Below are positions 1 through 5,736 of a DNA stretch of 5,816 nt, piece after piece. The position numbers were made by a program, and so were the translations under genes. The notes under the pieces were generated by a model. That model ran no database searches. It was given only the letters and a program-made list of their open reading frames with translations, and was not told the origin of the DNA. The stretch's first letter is position 1, and each line of letters begins with the position of its first letter. Source of the stretch: Frankiaceae bacterium (GTDB lineage Bacteria > Actinomycetota > Actinomycetes > Frankiales > Frankiaceae); contig JAVEDQ010000074.1 in the NCBI GenBank assembly GCA_030840885.1, positions 1-5,816 of the forward strand, in the 5' to 3' direction.

Positions 1-987
1 ACCGTCGGTGGGTTCCAGCGTGGCCAGCCGGTCGAGCAGACGGCTCAGCTCGGTCGCCGAGGACCAGCGGCCGGCGGTGACGGCCGCGATCTGCTCACCG
101 TGCAGCGTGACGAGGCGGATGCCCGTCCCGGAGGCGGCGAGTGCCGAGGCGATCGACGCCGCCACCGACACCGCCGTCTCGAACCCGTCGTCGTCGGCAT
201 GCGAGGTGGGCCAGGAGGCTGGCCGCACGTCGAGGACCAGCAGTACCGATCCCTGCCGCGGCTGTTCCTCGCGGCGCACGCTCAGCTCGCCGATCCGGGC
301 CGTCGTCCGCCAGTGCACCCGGCGCAACTCGTCGCCGAGGCGGTAGGGACGTGTGCCGAGATCGTCCTCGCCGCTGCTGCCCGCCCCCGAGCCACGGGCA
401 GCCGAGCCCGACGTCCACCGGCCGGTCGGGTCGACGCGGGGAAGGGTGACGATCTCGGGCGTCACCAGCAGGCGGTCAATGGTGGTGAACGTGCGGGGGA
501 GCTCGCAGAACCCGAACGGGTCGCACAGCCGGACCGAGAGCGGACCGAGCTCGTACTCCCCGCGATGCGGCGGGCGCAGCGTGTAGCTGAGCACGCGCCG
601 CTCGCCGGGCTGCAGCCTGTCCAGGGCGAACTCCGGCGAGCTGCCCTCGGGCCGCAGGACGTCCTCGACGAGCAGCACCGGCGTCGCGCGCCGGCCGGGG
701 TTGAGCAGCTCCGCGTCCACCCGCACCAGCCCGCCGGCCGCGATCCGGCGGGGGGTCACGGTCCGGGTGCAGTCCAGGCGGAGCTGGGTGCCGGCCAGCA
801 CCGCCGTGGCCGCGAGCGGCAACACGACGAGCAGGACGCCCGCGCGGACGAGGTCCTGTTCGCCGAGTGCGATCGACGACACGATGCACGCGAGCCCGGC
901 GGCGATCAGCGAGCGGCCGCGGACGGTGAGTCCCGAGAGGGCCGTTCGGAGACCGCTGTGGCCGCGCTGGCCCGCGGCGCCGGTCAG
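1..987 (-). CDS. DUF58 (vWA-like) membrane protein, 3' end cut off
   Basis: The reading frame gives 329 residues and runs off the left edge, so the C-terminus (perhaps 80-100 residues by family length) is missing. Two hydrophobic segments near residues 27-45 and 49-67 form the usual N-terminal membrane hairpin. A beta-rich domain follows with CDPFGF (155-160). The family signature is RPYRLGDELRRVHWRTTAR (213-231), and a vWA-type strand VLLVLDVRP lies at 248-256 with a degenerate metal site. DUF58 proteins are partners of MoxR ATPases, often with a transglutaminase-like protein; their exact role is poorly known. No ATG, GTG or TTG lies in frame before residue 36 (a GTG inside the first membrane segment). 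I therefore take CTG at 987-985 as the start: it overlaps the moxR stop as CTGA and follows an AGGCGGGGA-like ribosome site. Family assignment is firm; the start is inferred. Confidence 0.9.
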   Translation of the reverse strand, partial: MTGAAGQRGHSGLRTALSGLTVRGRSLIAAGLACIVSSIALGEQDLVRAGVLLVVLPLAATAVLAGTQLRLDCTRTVTPRRIAAGGLVRVDAELLNPGRRATPVLLVEDVLRPEGSSPEFALDRLQPGERRVLSYTLRPPHRGEYELGPLSVRLCDPFGFCELPRTFTTIDRLLVTPEIVTLPRVDPTGRWTSGSAARGSGAGSSGEDDLGTRPYRLGDELRRVHWRTTARIGELSVRREEQPRQGSVLLVLDVRPASWPTSHADDDGFETAVSVAASIASALAASGTGIRLVTLHGEQIAAVTAGRWSSATELSRLLDRLATLEPTDG

Positions 988-2024
988 CGTCCCCGCCTCG
1001 ACGGCGGGGTGGGCGACGCCATCCCGGGGAGCGGGACGCGGCGGATGAGCTCGTCGACGACGTCGAACGGGGTGCGACGCGAGACCTGGGCCTCCGCGGT
1101 GGGCAGCAGCCGGTGGCCGAGCACGACCGAGGCCAGTGATTGGACGTCGTCCGGCACCACGAAAGGCCGACCGTCGATGGCGGCAGCGGCCCGCGCTGTG
1201 CGGATCAGGTGGAGCGTCGCCCGCGGGGAGGCGCCGAGCCGCAGGTCGGGGTGACGGCGGGTGGCGGTCACCAGGTCGACGACGTAACGGCGGACCTCGT
1301 CGGAGACGTGGACGGTCCGGACCGTCTCGATCAGCTGGGTCACCTCCGCGGCGGTCGTGACCGGCTCGACGTCGTCCAGCGGCGAGCCGGCGCCGTGACT
1401 GTCGATCATGTCGAGTTCGGCGGACGGGGAGGGGTAGCCGATGGTGAGCCGGGCGGTGAAGCGGTCCCGCTGGGCCTCGGGCAGGGGATAGGTCCCCTCC
1501 ATCTCCACCGGGTTCTGGGTGGCGACGACGAGGAACGGCGGCGGCAGCGGATAGCCGACACCGTCCACGGTGACCTGGTCCTCCTCCATGCACTCCAGCA
1601 GCGCCGACTGCGTCTTCGGGCTGGCGCGGTTGATCTCGTCGGCGATCAACACGTTTGAGAAGACGGCGCCCGGCTTGAATTCGAAGTCTCGGGAGTTGGA
1701 GTTGTAGATGCTCACGCCGGTGACGTCGCTGGGCAGCAGGTCGGGCGTGAACTGGATGCGACGGACGGTCGCGTCCATCGACGCCGCGAGGGCCTTGGCC
1801 AGCATGGTCTTGCCGACGCCCGGCACGTCTTCGAGCAGCAGGTGGCCCTGGGCGAGCAGGACGATCAGCGAGGTCCGCACCACGTCCGGCTTGCCGTCGA
1901 TGACGGTCGACACCGCCTCGTGCATCGCCTGTGCGGTCTCCGCGACGACGACCACGTCGGCGACACTGGGCAGCGGCAGGGGTGTGGGGCGGGGCACGAG
2001 GGAGAGCGCCGGGTCCGTCGCCAT
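984..2024 (-). CDS. MoxR-family AAA+ ATPase
   Basis: A 346-residue AAA+ ATPase of the MoxR/RavA group, close to full family length. Visible motifs are Walker A (VPGVGKT, 67-73), Walker B (VLIADE, 125-130) followed by INRASPKTQSALLECMEE (131-148), sensor 1 ATQNP (168-172), LPEAQRDRF (181-189) with candidate arginine-finger residues, and a sensor-2-like GASPRA (264-269). MoxR proteins act as cytosolic chaperone-like ATPases that assemble or activate vWA proteins; the DUF58 protein encoded directly downstream with a 4-base stop/start overlap is the obvious partner. I chose ATG at 2024 because CAGGAAGG (2038-2031) sits 6 bases upstream. A TTG at 2114 would add 30 residues rich in proline and lacks a ribosome site. 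No convincing promoter was seen upstream. Confidence 0.95.
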   Translation of the reverse strand: MATDPALSLVPRPTPLPLPSVADVVVVAETAQAMHEAVSTVIDGKPDVVRTSLIVLLAQGHLLLEDVPGVGKTMLAKALAASMDATVRRIQFTPDLLPSDVTGVSIYNSNSRDFEFKPGAVFSNVLIADEINRASPKTQSALLECMEEDQVTVDGVGYPLPPPFLVVATQNPVEMEGTYPLPEAQRDRFTARLTIGYPSPSAELDMIDSHGAGSPLDDVEPVTTAAEVTQLIETVRTVHVSDEVRRYVVDLVTATRRHPDLRLGASPRATLHLIRTARAAAAIDGRPFVVPDDVQSLASVVLGHRLLPTAEAQVSRRTPFDVVDELIRRVPLPGMASPTPPSRRGR

Positions 2025-2030
2025 GGGTAA

Positions 2031-2038
2031 CCTTCCTG
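2031..2038 (-). promoter_or_regulatory. Ribosome binding site deciding the moxR start
   Basis: CAGGAAGG on the minus strand, 6 bases before ATG at 2024. It favours this start over the TTG at 2114, which has no purine-rich stretch in front. Confidence 0.7.
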
Positions 2039-2171
2039 CCTGGGGCGGGGGCACAGGTCCAGTCTGCGCCGTGCGGGGACGCGGGACGACGTCGGGGGAG
2101 TTACTTTCGCTCAACCGACGGCCCGCGCCGCAGGTTCCCGTCGATTAGCTTCCCTTGCGGCTTCCCGCTGT

Positions 2172-2336
2172 TCAGGGGGATTCGTCCTCGCTGTCGAGGC
2201 CGTCGGTCAGCGCGTAGCGCGTCAGCTCGACGCGGTTGTGCAGCTGCAGCTTGTCGAGCGTGTTCTGGACGTGGTTCTGCACCGTGCGAGCCACCTCCCA
2301 GAGCACCGGTGCGGGACCTGTGCTGAGTACGGCTAC
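2172..2336 (-). pseudogene. C-terminal relic of a LuxR/NarL-type response regulator
   Basis: The minus-strand frame ending at TGA 2174-2172 contains VARTVQNHVQNTLDKLQLHN followed directly by RVELTRYALTDGLDSEDESP. This is the second half of a GerE/LuxR helix-turn-helix (recognition helix plus the dimerisation helix) and the tail of a NarL/FixJ-type response regulator. The homology begins about position 2294. Upstream the frame has no LSPREREVL-like first helix and no receiver domain, and it closes at a TGA (2339-2337). The rest of the gene is absent from the window, because the NAD-kinase-like gene occupies the space. A GTG at 2294 could open a 40-codon frame, but the purine run GGGAG abuts it with no spacing. 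I read it as a 5'-truncated, dead gene left by a deletion or insertion. Confidence 0.72.
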
Positions 2337-2343
2337 TCAGTAG
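2323..2343. repeat. Inverted repeat CTGAGTA-CGGC-TACTCAG with overlapping palindrome
   Basis: CTGAGTA (2323-2329) and TACTCAG (2334-2340) are perfect inverted arms around CGGC. An overlapping second dyad, CTACT-C-AGTAG, occupies 2333-2343. The structure begins 16 bases beyond the stop of the NAD-kinase-like gene. It could end that transcript, but no T-run follows on either strand. The overlapping palindromes look equally like a regulator operator. It lies at the broken 5' edge of the LuxR relic. Confidence 0.45.
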
Positions 2344-2356
2344 GGCGGCCGCTGCC

Positions 2357-3250
2357 TCAGCGCACCAGCCGCAGGTGCTGCGCCGAGGCGGCGATCCGCA
2401 CCGATTGCCCCCAGCTGAGGGTGAGGGCGTCGGCCTCGATGCCGTCGCCGAACGCGACGAGCCGGTCGGAGCGCACCAGCAGCTCCAGCGCCTGGCCCGG
2501 GCCGCACACCCCTTCGGTGCAGGTCGTCCGCGTCGACGGTGACGGCCACGCCTCTCGGACGAACCAGGCGAGCTCGGGCTCGACCGGGCCGGGCAGCCGG
2601 ACCGCGCTGTGCCGCTCGAGCCACGCCGACCGGCACCAGCCGGTGGCTCCGGTGCCGGTACCGACCAGCACCCCGGACGAGGCCTGCTGCTCCGCGGCGG
2701 CGCCGGGGGCGTGCAGCTCGTAGCGGGCGGTCTGGTGAGCGGGTGAGCCGACGTAGATCTCGTTCAGCGCCCGCAGCTGCTGGCCGTCGTCGGTGGTGAC
2801 CTCCACCATCGTCCGCAGTTCGACCGGGCGACCACCCTCGACGACGGCGGGGAGCAGCCCGGCGACGGCGTCCGGCCGGTGGGGGACGAGGACGCCGGGG
2901 TTGCGCGCCGGCTCCGGGTCGACGCCCACGACGGGCTGCCCGTCGAGGTACTTCGCGGTGTTGGCCACCAGCCCGTCCTGGCCGACGACGACCACCACGT
3001 CGTCGGGGGCGAACAGGAAGCGGGACACGTCGTCGCGGTCCAGCTGGCCGCGGCGCCAGTCGGCGGGTACGCCGGCGGAGACGGTGGCGAGGGCCTGCTG
3101 CTGCGCCTCGTGCCGCTGCTCCACCTCATCAAGCGTGCGACCGCGGGTGCGGAGGAAGAACGCCGCCTGGCCCCGGGTGCCGTGGCGGGCCAGCAGCTCG
3201 TCGAGCTCGGTGCGTCGGGAGATGAGCACGGCGCGTGGGGCCAGGCTCAT
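2357..3250 (-). CDS. NAD-kinase-like protein with altered GGDGT motif
   Basis: A 297-residue protein of the ATP-NAD kinase/diacylglycerol kinase fold. The phosphate-binding motif, usually GGDGT, reads GQDGL (90-94, following DDVVVVV), so the catalytic-type aspartate is kept but its neighbours changed. The NAD-contacting NE pair is present (LNEIYVGS, 162-169), and the glycine-rich SSGVLVGTGTGATGW (191-205) matches the TPTGSTAY region. FGDG (267-270) lies near the end. NAD kinases phosphorylate NAD to NADP in the cytosol; with these changes this one may use another substrate or only bind NAD. Start: ATG at 3250 follows the SPFH stop after one base (TGAGATG) and has GAAGGGG 9 bases upstream. The ATG at 3277 has no ribosome site. 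Translational coupling to the SPFH gene is likely. The housekeeping NAD kinase is presumably elsewhere. Confidence 0.85.
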   Translation of the reverse strand: MSLAPRAVLISRRTELDELLARHGTRGQAAFFLRTRGRTLDEVEQRHEAQQQALATVSAGVPADWRRGQLDRDDVSRFLFAPDDVVVVVGQDGLVANTAKYLDGQPVVGVDPEPARNPGVLVPHRPDAVAGLLPAVVEGGRPVELRTMVEVTTDDGQQLRALNEIYVGSPAHQTARYELHAPGAAAEQQASSGVLVGTGTGATGWCRSAWLERHSAVRLPGPVEPELAWFVREAWPSPSTRTTCTEGVCGPGQALELLVRSDRLVAFGDGIEADALTLSWGQSVRIAASAQHLRLVR

Positions 3251-3251
3251 C

Positions 3252-4283
3252 TCAGCGCGCCCCTTCAACCGGGGCATGGTGGCTGTCGGTTCCGGCGGTG
3301 AGGCGGGCCAGCAGCGGCATGATCATGTCTGGGCTGAGCACCAGCGTGTCGATGGCAGGCAGGTTGCCGGCGAGCTCCTTGAGTGCGAGGGCCAGCAGCG
3401 TCGCCTCGTCCAGTTCGCGGTAGGTCGCGAGGCGCGCCGTCTCGGCTGCACCTTCGGCCTCACCGACGACGCGGGTGGCGGCCGCCTTCGCCTCGGCCAG
3501 CCGCTGGTTGCGGCTGGCCTGGCTCGCGGTCTCGATCTCGCTCGCCGCCGCCTTCTCCTCCGCGGTGCGCCGGGCGTTCGCGCCCCGCTGGCCGACGAGA
3601 TCCTCCTCGCGGAGGGCGAGGTCGATCTGGGTGGTCAGCTCGTTCTGCGCGATGGCCCGTTCGCGCTCGACGGCGAGCGCCCGGCGTTCGAAGGTCGCCT
3701 TGTCGGCCTGCTGCTGCACCTGCTCGCGGGTGCTCGTCTGCAGCGCCCGCTCCATCTCGGGTTCCGGGCGGAGCGCGACGACGCGCACCTCGACGATCGC
3801 GACCCCGATGTCGGCGAGGCGTCGGTCGGCCGCGGTACCGGCGACGATCACGTCGCGGACGGCGCCGACGCCGTTATGGAGCACCTCCTGCAGCGTCCGT
3901 CGGGCGAGCAGGTCCAGCGCGTGCTGCTGCGCGGACTCGGTCATCACCCCGGCGAGCTGGTCGAGGGGACTGCCGCGCCAACGCCCCGTGTCGGGATCGA
4001 TGGCGAAGTCGAGACGGGTCGCCGTCAGCGCCGGGTCGGTGACCCGGTAGGTCACGGTGGACTGCACCGCGACGTCCTGGAAGTCCGCGGTGCGGGCGTG
4101 GAACAACAGGGGGAGCTCTCGGTCGTCGACCGGCACTTCGGACAGGGCCGCGCTGAGCGGGCGGAAGAAGAAGGAGAGTCCGACGCCCTCGCGCGCCACC
4201 TCGCCGCGGCGCAGGTGCCGGATGTGGGTGGTGGGGGTCGCGCGGAGGTGCCGCACGAAGGGGTAGCGCCTGATGTCGGCCAT
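3252..4283 (-). CDS. SPFH/band-7 domain protein (stomatin/prohibitin/flotillin-like)
   Basis: A 343-residue protein with an SPFH domain at about 20-185 (including VQSTVTYRVTDP, 73-84, and the strand IGVAIVEVRVVAL, 159-171). A long charged, alanine/glutamate-rich coiled coil follows at about 185-290, then a hydrophobic tail (LALKELAGNLPAIDTLVLSP, 299-318). SPFH proteins oligomerise into membrane-associated rings or scaffolds. No N-terminal transmembrane anchor is visible: the first 20 residues are basic and polar. Membrane contact would thus be peripheral or through the GLSFFF segment (35-40). The start ATG has GGAAGGA (4297-4291) 7 bases upstream. It is the first gene of a two-gene unit with the NAD-kinase-like gene and is transcribed from a strong-looking divergent promoter covered by two dyads. 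No NfeD-type partner is present. Confidence 0.88.
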   Translation of the reverse strand: MADIRRYPFVRHLRATPTTHIRHLRRGEVAREGVGLSFFFRPLSAALSEVPVDDRELPLLFHARTADFQDVAVQSTVTYRVTDPALTATRLDFAIDPDTGRWRGSPLDQLAGVMTESAQQHALDLLARRTLQEVLHNGVGAVRDVIVAGTAADRRLADIGVAIVEVRVVALRPEPEMERALQTSTREQVQQQADKATFERRALAVERERAIAQNELTTQIDLALREEDLVGQRGANARRTAEEKAAASEIETASQASRNQRLAEAKAAATRVVGEAEGAAETARLATYRELDEATLLALALKELAGNLPAIDTLVLSPDMIMPLLARLTAGTDSHHAPVEGAR

Positions 4284-4310
4284 GGCTCGTTCCTTCCGTC
4301 CCGCTTGTTC

Positions 4311-4325
4311 TCGTCACATAGACGA
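4311..4325. promoter_or_regulatory. Operator-like dyad copy 1, TCGTC-N5-GACGA
   Basis: TCGTC-ACATA-GACGA, perfect 5-base arms with a 5-base spacer. It covers the 3' part of the -10 hexamer of the SPFH promoter and its expected transcription start. The same arms and spacer length recur at 4345-4359. The likely ligand is the NrtR-like regulator encoded next door; that assignment is inferred. Confidence 0.7.
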
Positions 4326-4351
4326 TATTGGCGGGGCAGCATTGTCGTCAA
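4322..4351 (-). promoter_or_regulatory. Sigma70-type promoter of the SPFH/NADK-like operon
   Basis: On the minus strand TTGACG (4351-4346) is followed after 18 bases by TATCGT (4327-4322), a good match to the main actinobacterial sigma factor. Transcription would start near 4315, giving a leader of about 31 bases that contains the GGAAGGA ribosome site. The -35 lies inside dyad copy 2, and most of the -10 inside copy 1. Confidence 0.65.
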
Positions 4352-4359
4352 GCAGACGA
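4345..4359. promoter_or_regulatory. Operator-like dyad copy 2, TCGTC-N5-GACGA
   Basis: TCGTC-AAGCA-GACGA, identical arms and spacer length to the copy at 4311, centre-to-centre distance 34 bp (about three helical turns). It covers the -35 hexamer of the SPFH promoter and the -35 region of the opposite Nudix promoter, so a bound protein could shut both. Confidence 0.7.
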
Positions 4360-4367
4360 ATAGTGGT

Positions 4368-4373
4368 TAGGCT
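4368..4373 (+). promoter_or_regulatory. -10 element TAGGCT of a leaderless Nudix transcript
   Basis: TAGGCT fits the actinobacterial TANNNT -10 and ends 7 bases before the ATG at 4381, so transcription would begin at or next to the A of the start codon. The intervening CTCCCTC contains no ribosome binding site, which supports leaderless translation. No good -35 is visible; its expected place lies in dyad copy 2. Confidence 0.6.
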
Positions 4374-4380
4374 CTCCCTC

Positions 4381-5109
4381 ATGGCCGACGTCGACGTCCC
4401 TCCGGGGTACGAGCCCCGCGAGTACCCGCCGTTCGCGGTGACCGTCGACCTCGTTGTCTTGACCGTGCAGGACGACCGTCTCGTGGTGCTGCTCGTCGAG
4501 CGCGGCGAGCGACCGCTGGGGCTGGCCCTGCCCGGCGGTTTCGTCCGGCCGGACGAGGACCTCGTCGACGCGGCCCGTCGCGAGCTGCGGGAGGAGGCGG
4601 GGCTCTCCGCTCCTGGCCACCTCGAGCAGCTCGGCACCTACGGGGCTCCGGCGCGGGATCCGCGGATGCGCGTGGTGACCGTGGCCTACCTCGTGCTCGC
4701 GCCCGACCTGCCGGCCCCGGTCGCCGGGACCGACGCCCGGGCGGCGCGCTGGGTCCCGGTGGACAGCTTCGGGCAGGGTCAGCGGGACACCGTGCCACCC
4801 CTCGCCTTCGACCATGACGAGATCGTCCGCGACGGCGTCGAACGCGCCCGCTCCAAGCTGGAGTACACCCCGCTCGGCGCGGCGTTCTGTCCGCGCGAGT
4901 TCACCGTGGCCGAACTGCGCCGTGTCTACGAGACCGTGTGGGGGCGGACGCTCGACCCGCGCAACTTCCACCGCAAGGTGACCGGCACCGCGGGCTTCCT
5001 CACCCCGACGGGCAGGACCACCACCCGGGACGGCGGCCGCCCGGCCCAGCTGTACCGCGTCGGGTCGCTGGTGACGCTGTACCCGCCGATGCTGCGCCAG
5101 GGCGCCTGA
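4381..5109 (+). CDS. NrtR-like Nudix-family transcriptional regulator
   Basis: A 242-residue protein. The N-terminal Nudix domain (about 18-150) has a complete Nudix box at 53-75: G53, E59, R67-E68, E71-E72 and G74 all fit GX5EX7REUXEEXGU. The C-terminal part (about 160-230, with FTVAELRRVYETVWGRTLDP at 174-193 and NFHRKV at 195-200) matches the winged helix of NrtR. NrtR proteins repress NAD biosynthesis or salvage genes and release DNA on binding ADP-ribose or related NAD products; many have a damaged Nudix box, unlike this one, so hydrolysis may persist. The ATG is preceded by a -10 at leaderless distance and by no ribosome site. It is divergent from the SPFH/NADK-like pair across 97 bp carrying two identical-arm dyads, its likely operators. 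A plain ADP-ribose hydrolase is the alternative, but the C-terminal domain argues against that. Confidence 0.87.
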   Translation: MADVDVPPGYEPREYPPFAVTVDLVVLTVQDDRLVVLLVERGERPLGLALPGGFVRPDEDLVDAARRELREEAGLSAPGHLEQLGTYGAPARDPRMRVVTVAYLVLAPDLPAPVAGTDARAARWVPVDSFGQGQRDTVPPLAFDHDEIVRDGVERARSKLEYTPLGAAFCPREFTVAELRRVYETVWGRTLDPRNFHRKVTGTAGFLTPTGRTTTRDGGRPAQLYRVGSLVTLYPPMLRQGA

Positions 5110-5129
5110 GCCTCCCTCACGCAGGCCGC

Positions 5130-5149
5130 CCCCGGACCCGCAGCCGGGG
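5130..5149 (+). terminator. GC hairpin after the Nudix gene
   Basis: CCCCGG (5130-5135) and CCGGGG (5144-5149) pair around an 8-base loop, 21 bases beyond the Nudix stop, and are followed by TCTGTTG, a weakly T-rich tail. An alternative pairing GACCC/GGGTC overlaps it. It is plausible as a terminator but short. Confidence 0.35.
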
Positions 5150-5167
5150 TCTGTTGCAGCGAACCCT

Positions 5168-5188
5168 CAACGGTCGACTCGACCGTTG
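5168..5188. repeat. 21-bp perfect dyad in the Nudix-mraZ spacer
   Basis: The arms CAACGGTCGA (5168-5177) and TCGACCGTTG (5179-5188) are exact reverse complements around a single C. As RNA it folds into a 9-bp stem with a 3-base loop. No T-run follows in either direction. It may be a U-less terminator insulating mraZ from the upstream gene, or a binding site for a homodimeric regulator. Confidence 0.55.
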
Positions 5189-5247
5189 GCCCAGGCGACC
5201 CCGGTGGGGCGCTCAAGAGGGGTTAGGAGGAGCCGACAGGTGTGCAG

Positions 5248-5283
5248 GTGGGGGCAAGTGGGGTAACGTGGGGGATAGTGGTG
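5248..5283 (+). promoter_or_regulatory. MraZ operator: TGGGG boxes at 10-bp spacing
   Basis: TGGGG occurs at 5249, 5259 and 5269, and a degenerate TGGTG at 5279, each exactly 10 bp after the last. Repeated TGGG-type boxes separated by 5 bases ahead of mraZ are the known binding sites of MraZ, which represses its own dcw operon. Possible -10 hexamers, TAACGT (5264-5269) and GATAGT (5274-5279), lie within the boxes, so binding would block the promoter. The -35 is unclear. Confidence 0.85.
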
Positions 5284-5302
5284 AACGGGGGAGGTGCGAC
5301 CG

Positions 5303-5734
5303 ATGTTCCTGGGCACGCACCGTCCTCGACTGGACGAGAAGGGGCGTCTCGCGCTCCCCGCCCGGTTCCGCGACGAGTTGCTCGAGGGGGTCGTGATCAC
5401 CAAAGGACAGGAGCGGTGCCTCTACGGCTTCCCGCTCGCCGAGTTCGCGGCCATCGGCGACAAGCTGCGCAACCAGTCGCTGTCGGCCAAGGCGCTGCGC
5501 GAGTACTCGCGCACGCTGTTCGGCTCGGCGACCCAGGAGCTGCCCGACCGGCAGGGCCGCGTGACGTTGCCGCAGGCCCTTCGCGCCTACGCCGGCCTGG
5601 ACCGCGACGCGGTGGTGGTCGGGCTCAACAACCGCTTCGAGATCTGGGACGCGACGGCGTGGGACACCGCGTCCGAGCAGACCGACGAAACCTTCGCCGA
5701 GCTCTCGGAGGAGGTGCTGTCCGGGGTGATCTGA
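5303..5734 (+). CDS. mraZ: Transcriptional regulator MraZ
   Basis: A 143-residue protein, the usual actinobacterial length, with two AbrB-like SpoVT/MraZ repeats. Each has the DxxxR signature: DEKGR at 11-15 in [19 protein letters not shown], and DRQGR at 82-86. MraZ forms a ring-shaped oligomer that binds tandem TGGG boxes upstream of its own gene and controls the dcw cluster for division and peptidoglycan synthesis. Such boxes are present at 5249-5283. The ATG at 5303 has GGGGGAGG (5287-5294) 8 bases ahead; an in-frame GTG at 5294 overlaps that site and is rejected. rsmH is expected next. Confidence 0.97.
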   Translation: MFLGTHRPRLDEKGRLALPARFRDELLEGVVITKGQERCLYGFPLAEFAAIGDKLRNQSLSAKALREYSRTLFGSATQELPDRQGRVTLPQALRAYAGLDRDAVVVGLNNRFEIWDATAWDTASEQTDETFAELSEEVLSGVI

Positions 5735-5736
5735 GG

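Noticed and set aside
100..1254. Long plus-strand open frame of 384 codons
   Set aside because: It is antisense to DUF58 and moxR, has arginine/glycine-rich low-complexity composition and no recognisable motif. High GC makes such shadow frames common.
2025..2114. 30-residue N-terminal extension of MoxR from TTG at 2114
   Set aside because: It is proline-rich, has no ribosome site, and the ATG at 2024 has CAGGAAGG at ideal distance.
2157..2168. GCGG-CTTC-CCGC mini-hairpin after the LuxR relic
   Set aside because: Only 4 bp of stem and no T-tract; too weak to call a terminator.
2357..2636. Possible frameshift near the end of the NAD-kinase-like gene, because another frame is open
   Set aside because: The main frame keeps FGDG and a typical C-terminal strand pattern up to its stop; the other frame is arginine-rich noise.
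2793..4370. Plus-strand open frame of 525 codons
   Set aside because: It is antisense to the SPFH and NAD-kinase-like genes, which carry clear family motifs; its composition is skewed and no domain is seen.
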